Below are positions 1 through 5,824 of a stretch of DNA of 5,824 bases, piece by piece. The translations under genes were made by a program, and so were the position numbers. Origin of the DNA: an uncultured Roseovarius sp. (GTDB taxonomy: Bacteria; Pseudomonadota; Alphaproteobacteria; Rhodobacterales; Rhodobacteraceae); the NCBI GenBank assembly GCA_913055965.1, contig CAJXKX010000151.1, positions 1 to 5,824 on the forward strand, read 5' to 3'. Within the stretch, counting starts at the first letter, position 1, and the number at the start of each line of letters is the position of its first letter. Below the pieces are notes generated by a model, which saw only the letters and a program-made list of their open reading frames with translations, was not told the origin of the DNA and did not search any database.

Positions 1-1071
<1,071 letters not shown>

Positions 1072-1075
<4 letters not shown>

Positions 1076-1425
1076 GGCGCAGCGGCACATATCGGCTGGG
1101 CGCGCTGGCGCTCGTGGCCCTGGCGCTTGTCGCGGGCTGCGCGGACCGCGAGGAGCGGGTGCTCTTCGACGGCAATTACTACCCGGGCAAGGTGCGCGGC
1201 GAAAAGGACGACCGCCGCGATTTCACCGCCACGGTGCGGCGCGCCAACGCGGGCAGCGAGGGCGCGCAGGACGCAGCCGTCTACGAGGCGACGCGCTATT
1301 GCCTGAAGAATTTCGGCACCTCCGAGATCGCGTGGTCCGGTGCGGCCGAAGGGCAGGAGGGGCCGGTCTATGCCCGTTCGGGCGACAGCCTGTCGGTCAC
1401 GGGGCGTTGCGTGATATGGAACTGA
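1072..1425 (+). CDS. Small predicted lipoprotein between nuoF and nuoG
   Basis: A 117-residue protein of unknown function. The N-terminus (MRRSGTYR, then a Leu/Ala/Val core) ends in the lipobox V20-A21-G22-C23, so signal peptidase II cleavage and lipidation at Cys23 are expected, with anchoring in the cell envelope. The mature part holds a conserved-looking stretch (ERVLFDGNYYPGK), a probable strand (DFTATV), a helix leading to Y76-C77, then FGTSEIAW and a C-terminal strand SLSVTGRC with Cys113. Cys77 and Cys113 could form a disulfide in the oxidising periplasm. The ATG at 1072 overlaps the nuoF stop by four bases, and the Shine-Dalgarno is weak, so translation probably depends on coupling to nuoF. 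I recall similar lipoproteins at this place in other Rhodobacterales, from memory only. A role as an envelope-side assembly or accessory factor of complex I is inference from position. Confidence 0.88.
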
Positions 1426-1880
1426 TCCGGCGCATATCGCGCGGCGCGCGGCACGGCCGCGGCGGCGGGCGGGCGGCGGCCCTCGCCCGGCCCGCGTTCG
1501 CGGCGCTGTGCCTGGCGGTGCCGGTGCCCGCGGCGAGTGCGGCGTCGCTGGCGCAGGAGACGGATATCAACGACGCGCTGTTCGTGATCGCGGTCGCCAA
1601 CGAGATCCGCAAGGAGTGCGACAGCATCAGTCCGCGAATCTTCACGGCAATCGGGCGGATGAACGATCTCAAGGCCGAAGCCCGGCGGCGCGGCTACTCG
1701 GATGACGAGATCGACGCCTACGTGAACGACAAGGATGAGAAACGGAAGATGCGCGAACGGCGCAACGACTATATCCGGGCGCAGGGTGCGATCCCGGACG
1801 ACGGGCCGAGCCTGTGCGCGCTTGGCCGGACCGAAATCGCGAAGCAAAGCGCCATTGGCGCGCTTCTGAAGGCAAGGTGA
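1416..1880 (+). CDS. Exported DUF5333-like protein
   Basis: A 154-residue protein of unknown function that resembles, from memory, the DUF5333 family of Rhodobacterales, often found just upstream of nuoG. It has an unusually long basic n-region (seven Arg within residues 5-25), a hydrophobic core at about 27-39 (AFAALCLAVPVPA), and a probable signal peptidase I site after A40-S41-A42. The mature part looks helical: DALFVIAVANEIRKEC68, a stretch ending RRRGYSDDEIDAYV, a charged segment KDEKRKMRERR, and a C-terminal SLC134ALGRTEIAKQSAIGALLKAR. Cys68 and Cys134 are the only mature cysteines and could pair. The ATG at 1416 overlaps the lipoprotein gene by 10 bp. No other ATG, GTG or TTG lies between it and the hydrophobic core, so this start is forced if the signal peptide is real. 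It ends 6 bp before nuoG. A periplasmic location is well supported; a link to complex I rests on operon position only. Confidence 0.87.
   Translation: MELIRRISRGARHGRGGGRAAALARPAFAALCLAVPVPAASAASLAQETDINDALFVIAVANEIRKECDSISPRIFTAIGRMNDLKAEARRRGYSDDEIDAYVNDKDEKRKMRERRNDYIRAQGAIPDDGPSLCALGRTEIAKQSAIGALLKAR
1875..1880 (+). promoter_or_regulatory. Ribosome binding site of nuoG
   Basis: The bases AGGTGA match the 3' part of the Shine-Dalgarno consensus (complement of the 16S rRNA tail) and lie 6 nt before the nuoG ATG at 1887. The site includes the TGA stop of the upstream DUF5333-like gene, so ribosomes ending there sit directly on the nuoG initiation signal. It supports 1887 as the start. Confidence 0.6.
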
Positions 1881-1886
1881 GAGACC

Positions 1887-3899
1887 ATGGCTGACCTACG
1901 CAAGATCATCATCGACGGACAGGAGGTCGAGGTCGAGGGCGCGATGACGCTCATCCAGGCCTGCGAGCAGGTCGGGGTGGAGGTACCGCGCTTTTGCTAT
2001 CACGAGCGTCTGAGCATCGCCGGCAACTGCCGGATGTGCCTTGTCGAGGTGCAGCCCGGCCCGCCGAAACCGGCGGCAAGCTGCGCCATGCAGGTCAAGG
2101 ACATGCGCCCTTTCCCCGATGGCAGCCCGCCGCAGGTCTCGACCAAGTCGCCGATGGTCAAGAAGGCGCGCGAGGGGGTGATGGAGTTTCTGCTCATCAA
2201 CCACCCGCTCGACTGCCCGATCTGCGATCAGGGCGGCGAGTGCGACCTGCAGGATCAGGCGATGGTCTATGGTGTGGATTTCAGCCGCTACCGCGAGCCC
2301 AAGCGCGCCACCGAGGATCTCGATCTCGGCCCTCTGGTCGAGACGCACATGACGCGCTGCATCTCCTGCACCCGCTGCGTGCGCTTTACCACCGAGGTGG
2401 CGGGCGTGCATGTGATGGGGCAGACGGGCCGTGGCGAGGATGCCGAGATCACCACCTACCTGGGCGAGTTGATCGACAGCAACCTTCAAGGCAACATCAT
2501 CGACCTGTGCCCGGTCGGCGCGCTGGTGTCGAAACCCTATGCCTTTACCGCCCGTCCGTGGGAATTGACCAAGACCGAGACCATCGACGTGATGGACGCG
2601 CTCGGATCGTCCATCCGCGTCGATACCAAGGGCCGCGAGGTGATGCGCATGCTGCCGCGCAACCATGACGGCACCAACGAGGAATGGATTTCCGACAAGA
2701 CCCGCTTCGTCTGGGACGGGCTGCGCCGTCAGCGGCTCGACCGGCCCTATATCCGCGAGGAGGGCCGCCTGCGGCCCGCCACCTGGCCCGAGGCGCTGGC
2801 GGCAGCGGCCACGGCGATCCGGGGAGCCAGGAAGCTGGCCGGGCTGGTGGGCGATCTCGCCCCGGTCGAGGCCGCGTTCTCGCTCAAGCGGCTGGTCGAG
2901 GGGCGCGGCGGCATGGTGGAGTGCCGCACAGACGGCGCGGCGCTGCCCGCGGGCAACCGCTCGGGCTATGTCGGCACGGCGCGGATCGAGGATATCGACA
3001 CGGCGCGGCATATCACCCTCATCGGCTCCGACCCCTGCACCGAGGCCCCGGTGCTGGGCGCGCGCATCCGCAAGGCGTGGCTCAACGGGGCCGAGATCAC
3101 CCATGTGGGGCAACAGGCCAACCTGACCTTCGAGGCCACTCAGCTGGGCCCCCGCAACAAGTTCCTCGCGCGGCTGGTCAATGACGCGAAGCCCGTCGAG
3201 GGCGCGCTGGTCATCGTCGGGCAGGGGGCGCTCTTCGGCGCGAACGGCGCGGGCGTGCTCAGCGCCGCGATGCAGCTGGCCGAGGCGCAGGGCGCGGGGC
3301 TGCTGGTGCTGCACAGCGCGGCGGGCCGCGTGGGCGCGATGGACGTGGATGCGACCTGTGAGGGCGGCATTGGCGCGGCGCTCGACGGGGCCGACGTGGT
3401 CTACAATCTCGGGGCCGACGAGATCGACATCCCCGAGGGCGCGTTCGCCATCTACCAGGGCAGCCATGGCGACCGGGGCGCGCACCGCGCCGACGTGATC
3501 CTGCCCGCCGCCGCCTGGACCGAGGAGCAGGGCCTCTTCGTCAATACCGAGGGCCGCCCGCAGCTTGCGCTGCGCGCCGGGCACCCGCCGGGCGAGGCCA
3601 AGGAAAACTGGGCGATCCTGCGGGCGCTGTCGGGCGAACTGGGCGAGGTGCTGCCCTGGGACAGTCTCGCGCAGCTTCGGCAGGCGTTGGTGGCGGAGGT
3701 GCCGCATCTCGCGCGGATCGACGAGGTGCCGCAGAACGACTGGCAGCCGGTCGATGCCGCCGAACTGGGGGCGGGGCAACTGGAGGCCGCGATCACGGAT
3801 TTCTACCTGACCAACCCGATCGCGCGCGCGAGCGAATTGATGGCCGAACTGAGCGCCAACGCCAAGGCGCGCCGCGAGCGCCCGGTGGCGGCGGAGTGA
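1887..3899 (+). CDS. nuoG: NADH-quinone oxidoreductase subunit G (NuoG)
   Basis: The large 670-residue iron-sulfur subunit of the complex I cytoplasmic arm, carrying electrons from NuoF toward NuoI. An N-terminal ferredoxin-like domain holds the 2Fe-2S cluster N1b ligands C37, C48, C51 and C66. Next comes the His-Cys type 4Fe-4S site N5 (H106, C110, C113, C119), within NHPLDCPICDQGGECDLQDQ. The N4 ligands are C158, C161, C164 and C208 (in DLCPVGAL). Residues from about 225 onward (TKTETIDVMDALGSSI, MRMLPRNHDGTNEEWISDKTRF) form the degenerate molybdopterin-oxidoreductase-like domain, which binds no cofactor in this family. The N7 cysteines seen in E. coli and Thermus are absent, as in the mitochondrial homologue. 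The length is normal. The start is 6 bp after the upstream stop; the end overlaps the next gene as GTGA. Confidence 0.98.
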   Translation: MADLRKIIIDGQEVEVEGAMTLIQACEQVGVEVPRFCYHERLSIAGNCRMCLVEVQPGPPKPAASCAMQVKDMRPFPDGSPPQVSTKSPMVKKAREGVMEFLLINHPLDCPICDQGGECDLQDQAMVYGVDFSRYREPKRATEDLDLGPLVETHMTRCISCTRCVRFTTEVAGVHVMGQTGRGEDAEITTYLGELIDSNLQGNIIDLCPVGALVSKPYAFTARPWELTKTETIDVMDALGSSIRVDTKGREVMRMLPRNHDGTNEEWISDKTRFVWDGLRRQRLDRPYIREEGRLRPATWPEALAAAATAIRGARKLAGLVGDLAPVEAAFSLKRLVEGRGGMVECRTDGAALPAGNRSGYVGTARIEDIDTARHITLIGSDPCTEAPVLGARIRKAWLNGAEITHVGQQANLTFEATQLGPRNKFLARLVNDAKPVEGALVIVGQGALFGANGAGVLSAAMQLAEAQGAGLLVLHSAAGRVGAMDVDATCEGGIGAALDGADVVYNLGADEIDIPEGAFAIYQGSHGDRGAHRADVILPAAAWTEEQGLFVNTEGRPQLALRAGHPPGEAKENWAILRALSGELGEVLPWDSLAQLRQALVAEVPHLARIDEVPQNDWQPVDAAELGAGQLEAAITDFYLTNPIARASELMAELSANAKARRERPVAAE

Positions 3900-3901
3900 G
3901 G
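3883..3901 (+). repeat. Repeated gene-junction sequence, copy 2 (nuoG end / lipoprotein start)
   Basis: The second copy of the junction described at 1059-1077, with a GTG instead of an ATG start. It again precedes a small lipoprotein gene. It may reflect shared ancestry of the junctions or convergent Ala-rich C-termini in a GC-rich genome. Confidence 0.6.
3893..3896 (+). promoter_or_regulatory. Possible ribosome binding site bearing on start choice of the second lipoprotein
   Basis: GGAG lies 5 nt before an ATG at 3902, while the GTG at 3896 lies within this site. The sequence therefore allows two starts for the downstream gene: the GTG at 3896 (reads MRMAAVV) or the ATG at 3902 (reads MAAVV). 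The Shine-Dalgarno favours the ATG. The positive charge needed in a signal peptide n-region, and the matching junction at nuoF, favour the GTG. Confidence 0.4.
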
Positions 3902-4282
3902 ATGGCGGCCGTGGTCATATCCGCCCTGGCGCTTTCGGCCTGTGCCGAGGGCGGGGAGGGCGCGCGCGCGCCCTCGCCCGACTACGCGGGTATCGAGACG
4001 CGGCTTCTGGATGGCGACCTGGTGAATTTCCGGGTCGCGATGCGCGGCGCGCGCGACGACCGCGATGTCGAGCGCTATGCAGAATGCGCCGCCGCGCAAT
4101 ACGCGCTCATCCGCGGCTACGGGTTCGCGCGCCATGTGCGCACGCTCGTGACCGAGGAGGGCGGCACCTGGCGCGGCGATGCGATCTACACGATCTCGGC
4201 GGCGCTGCCGCGCGGGCTGCGGACGATCGACGCCGAAGTGACAGCCGCCAATTGCGCGGAAAACGGAATACCGATGGTGTGA
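3896..4282 (+). CDS. Small predicted lipoprotein between nuoG and nuoH
   Basis: A 128-residue protein of unknown function. MR followed by the hydrophobic run MAAVVISALAL ends in the lipobox L13-S14-A15-C16, so export and lipidation at Cys16 are expected. After a low-complexity linker (residues 17-30, Gly/Ala/Pro/Ser-rich), the mature part has LVNFRVAMRGARDD, a helix with Cys64 (ERYAECAAAQYALIRGYGFARHV), a strand pair (TWRGDAIYTIS) and a final strand DAEVTAANC with Cys120. Cys64 and Cys120 may form a disulfide. I chose the GTG at 3896, which overlaps the nuoG stop as GTGA, because it puts Arg2 ahead of the hydrophobic core; the ATG at 3902 is the alternative. nuoH follows after 13 bp. The layout resembles that of the lipoprotein encoded after nuoF. 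An envelope-side accessory role for complex I is inferred from position only. Confidence 0.85.
   Translation: MRMAAVVISALALSACAEGGEGARAPSPDYAGIETRLLDGDLVNFRVAMRGARDDRDVERYAECAAAQYALIRGYGFARHVRTLVTEEGGTWRGDAIYTISAALPRGLRTIDAEVTAANCAENGIPMV
3956..3975. repeat. Perfect 20-bp GC palindrome
   Basis: A perfect inverted repeat with GAGGG on the left, an alternating C/G centre of ten bases and CCCTC on the right. It lies in codons 21-27 of the second lipoprotein gene, in the linker just after the lipidated cysteine. In mRNA it could form a strong hairpin soon after the start codon. It may equally be a by-product of GC-rich Ala/Arg/Gly codons. Confidence 0.6.
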
Positions 4283-4285
4283 GGA
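4281..4285 (+). promoter_or_regulatory. Ribosome binding site of nuoH
   Basis: GAGGA overlaps the TGA stop of the upstream lipoprotein gene and sits 10 nt before the nuoH ATG at 4296. Spacing is slightly long but functional by usual standards. It supports the 4296 start. Confidence 0.5.
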
Positions 4286-4295
4286 CACGGACCCC

Positions 4296-5333
4296 ATGGC
4301 AGACTTCTTGACAACCCCGCTTGGCACCTTCGTGCTGATCCTCGCGCAGTGCCTCGCCGTGGTCGGCTTCGTGATGGTGTCGCTGCTGTTCCTCGTCTAT
4401 GGCGACCGCAAGATCTGGGCCGCCGTGCAGATGCGGCGCGGGCCCAACGTGGTGGGGGTCTACGGTCTCTTGCAGACGGTGGCCGACGCGCTGAAATACG
4501 TGGTCAAGGAGGTGGTCGTTCCGGCGGGCGCCGACAAGACGGGGTTCATGCTGGCACCGCTCACGTCCTTCGTGCTGGCGGTGCTGGCCTGGGCGGTGAT
4601 CCCGCTCAACGAGGGATGGGTGCTGTCGGATATCAACGTGGCCATCCTCTTCGTCTTCGCGGTGTCCTCGCTCGAGGTCTATGGCGTGATCATGGGCGGC
4701 TGGGCGTCGAACTCGAAATACCCGTTCCTCGGCAGCCTCCGCTCGGCGGCGCAGATGATCTCCTACGAGGTGTCGCTGGGGCTCATCATCATCGGGGTGA
4801 TCATCTCGACGGGCTCGATGAATTTCGGGGCCATCGTCGCGGCGCAGGACACGGCCTACGGCTTTTTCGGCTGGTACTGGCTGCCGCACCTGCCGATGGT
4901 GTTCCTGTTTTTCATCTCGGCGCTGGCCGAGACCAACCGCCCGCCTTTCGACCTGCCCGAGGCCGAATCGGAACTGGTCGCGGGGTATCAGGTGGAATAC
5001 TCGGCGACCCCCTTCCTGCTGTTCATGGCGGGGGAGTATATCGCGATCTTCCTGATGTGCGCGCTGATCTCGCTGATGTTCTTCGGCGGCTGGCTGTCGC
5101 CGATTCCGGGCTTGCCGGACGGCGTGTTCTGGATGATCGCCAAGATGGCGTTCTTCTTCTTCCTCTTCGCGATGGTCAAGGCGATCACGCCGCGCTACCG
5201 CTACGACCAGCTCATGCGGATCGGCTGGAAGGTGTTCCTGCCGCTGTCGCTGGGCTGGGTGGTGATCATCGCGTTCCTTGCGAAATTCGAAGTGTTCGGC
5301 GGCTTCTGGGCCCGCTGGGCGATTGGAGGCTGA
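4296..5333 (+). CDS. nuoH: NADH-quinone oxidoreductase subunit H (NuoH)
   Basis: A 345-residue inner-membrane subunit (the ND1 homologue) that forms the quinone-binding chamber with NuoB and NuoD and links the redox arm to the proton pumps. About eight transmembrane helices are visible, near residues 10-35, 84-104, 114-134, 156-176, 189-211, 238-266, 277-297 and 310-330. Family motifs: the first cytoplasmic loop DRKIWAAVQMRRGPNVVG (37-54); GLLQTVADALKYVVKE (57-72); SLRSAAQMISYEVSLGL (147-163) with E158; and the acidic quinone-site loop ETNRPPFDLPEAESELVAG (212-230) with D219, E222, E224 and E226, followed by YQVEYS with E235. The usual Glu of the ERK motif in the first loop is Asp37 here. It lies 13 bp after the lipoprotein gene and 4 bp before the coiled-coil gene. 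Confidence 0.98.
   Translation: MADFLTTPLGTFVLILAQCLAVVGFVMVSLLFLVYGDRKIWAAVQMRRGPNVVGVYGLLQTVADALKYVVKEVVVPAGADKTGFMLAPLTSFVLAVLAWAVIPLNEGWVLSDINVAILFVFAVSSLEVYGVIMGGWASNSKYPFLGSLRSAAQMISYEVSLGLIIIGVIISTGSMNFGAIVAAQDTAYGFFGWYWLPHLPMVFLFFISALAETNRPPFDLPEAESELVAGYQVEYSATPFLLFMAGEYIAIFLMCALISLMFFGGWLSPIPGLPDGVFWMIAKMAFFFFLFAMVKAITPRYRYDQLMRIGWKVFLPLSLGWVVIIAFLAKFEVFGGFWARWAIGG
5325..5329 (+). promoter_or_regulatory. Strong ribosome binding site of the coiled-coil gene
   Basis: A full GGAGG lies in the last codons of nuoH, 8 nt before the ATG at 5338. It is the clearest Shine-Dalgarno in the window and fixes the small gene's start at 5338. The same frame is also open upstream of 5338, but that part overlaps nuoH and is not needed. 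Confidence 0.7.
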
Positions 5334-5337
5334 GGCG

Positions 5338-5550
5338 ATGCCGGAGAATGTGGACAACATCATCCTCGAACAGCTTCGCCTGATCCGCGAGGACATAAAG
5401 CGGATCGAGGAGACGCTGGGAGGCAAGATCGATGACCTCGAGGCCAAGGTGGACGGCCACACCGGCGTGATGATCGCGCTTGGCCGGTATGTCCACGACA
5501 TCGATCAACGGGTTGAACGGCTCGAATTGAAAATCGGAGATCCGGCATGA
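5338..5550 (+). CDS. Short coiled-coil protein between nuoH and nuoI
   Basis: A 70-residue charged protein of unknown function, with no signal peptide and no membrane segment, so probably cytoplasmic. After MPENVDN, hydrophobic residues recur at 3-4 spacing (L13, I16, I20, I23, L27, I31, L34, V38), giving a first helix with a GG at 28-29. A short break (DGHTG, 39-43) is followed by VMIALGRYV and a second heptad-like run (I55, V59, L62, I66). A helical hairpin or oligomeric coiled coil is likely. Many small alphaproteobacterial proteins of this general type (an N-terminal DNxxLExLRxIR-like stretch followed by coiled coil) exist without known function; this is from memory. It has a strong Shine-Dalgarno, begins 4 bp after nuoH, and overlaps the nuoI start as ATGA, so it is co-translated with complex I genes. 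A role in assembly is inference only. Confidence 0.85.
   Translation: MPENVDNIILEQLRLIREDIKRIEETLGGKIDDLEAKVDGHTGVMIALGRYVHDIDQRVERLELKIGDPA
5536..5540 (+). promoter_or_regulatory. Ribosome binding site of nuoI
   Basis: GGAGA lies 6 nt before the nuoI ATG at 5547, inside the 3' end of the coiled-coil gene. It supports 5547 as the nuoI start and fits coupled translation through the ATGA overlap. Confidence 0.55.
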
Positions 5551-5824
5551 CGCAGATCGACTACAACCGCGCGGCGGGGTATTTCCTGCTCAGCGATTTC
5601 ATCAAGGGCTTCCGCCTGGGGTTCAAATACTTCTTCGCCCCCAAGGCGACGGTGAATTACCCGCATGAAAAGGGCCCGCTTTCGGTGCGGTTCCGCGGCG
5701 AGCACGCGCTGCGGCGTTATCCCAACGGCGAGGAACGCTGCATCGCCTGCAAGCTGTGCGAGGCCATTTGCCCGGCGCAGGCGATCACCATCGAGGCCGA
5801 GCCGCGCGACGACGGCTCGCGGCG
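5547..5824 (+). CDS. nuoI: NADH-quinone oxidoreductase subunit I (NuoI), 5' part
   Basis: The ferredoxin-like subunit that carries 4Fe-4S clusters N6a and N6b and relays electrons from NuoG to NuoB at the quinone site. Ninety-two residues are present, against about 160 in the family, and the frame runs off the right edge. The amphipathic N-terminal helix (YFLLSDFIKGFRLGFKYFF, residues 12-30) is the part that lies against the membrane in known structures. The typical KATVNYPHEKGPLSVRFRGEHALRRYPNGEERC follows, then the first cluster motif C65-IA-C68-KL-C71-EAI-C75-P. The second CxxCxxCxxxCP motif is beyond the window. The start overlaps the coiled-coil gene's stop as ATGA. No anomaly is seen. 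Confidence 0.97.
   Translation, partial: MTQIDYNRAAGYFLLSDFIKGFRLGFKYFFAPKATVNYPHEKGPLSVRFRGEHALRRYPNGEERCIACKLCEAICPAQAITIEAEPRDDGSR

Noticed and set aside
1896..3779. A 627-codon open frame on the minus strand opposite nuoG
   Set aside because: It mirrors nuoG codons in GC-rich DNA, its translation is rich in Arg, Ala, His and Gly with no family motif, and nuoG is certain.
3956..3975. Palindrome as a rho-independent terminator
   Set aside because: It lies inside a coding sequence, has no T-run after it and no true loop, and the operon continues downstream.
5278..5337. Earlier ATG for the coiled-coil gene
   Set aside because: It overlaps nuoH and has no clear Shine-Dalgarno. The ATG at 5338 has GGAGG at ideal spacing.
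4107..5501. A 464-codon open frame on the minus strand opposite nuoH
   Set aside because: The His/Arg/Glu-rich translation is the usual antisense image of a hydrophobic membrane protein gene. It also crosses several genes.

Overview
The window is a tightly packed, single-strand (+) slice of a nuo operon, which encodes the proton-pumping respiratory complex I (NADH:quinone oxidoreductase). The DNA is very GC-rich. The NuoF, NuoG and NuoH sequences are of the alphaproteobacterial/mitochondrial type, with NuoG lacking the extra N7 cluster cysteines. The best match from memory is the order Rhodobacterales (Roseobacter/Paracoccus/Rhodobacter relatives); this lineage call is recognition, not a database result.

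Layout, left to right: the 3' part of nuoF (to 1075); a small lipoprotein gene (1072-1425); an exported DUF5333-type protein gene (1416-1880); full nuoG (1887-3899); a second small lipoprotein gene (3896-4282); full nuoH (4296-5333); a 70-residue coiled-coil protein gene (5338-5550); and the 5' part of nuoI (from 5547, running off the end). Neighbouring genes either overlap (ATGA or GTGA junctions, one 10-bp overlap) or are 4-13 bp apart. I see no room for an internal promoter or terminator and no unexplained non-coding stretch.

The core genes follow the electron path. NuoF takes hydride from NADH onto FMN and cluster N3. NuoG carries clusters N1b, N4 and N5. NuoI passes electrons through N6a/N6b toward quinone, which binds near the membrane subunit NuoH. 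Four non-core genes fill all three core junctions F/G, G/H and H/I. Three of them encode exported proteins (two lipoproteins, one with a cleavable signal peptide), each with two cysteines in the mature part besides any lipidated one. The fourth encodes a short cytoplasmic coiled coil.

Extra unidentified reading frames are known in the Paracoccus denitrificans and Rhodobacter capsulatus complex I clusters, so the presence of such genes is not new. Their functions are, as far as I know, unassigned, and they are the most interesting content here. The two lipoproteins flanking nuoG share a layout, and their genes start at near-identical junction sequences. I see no mobile element, CRISPR array, tRNA or rRNA, and no defence-type system.
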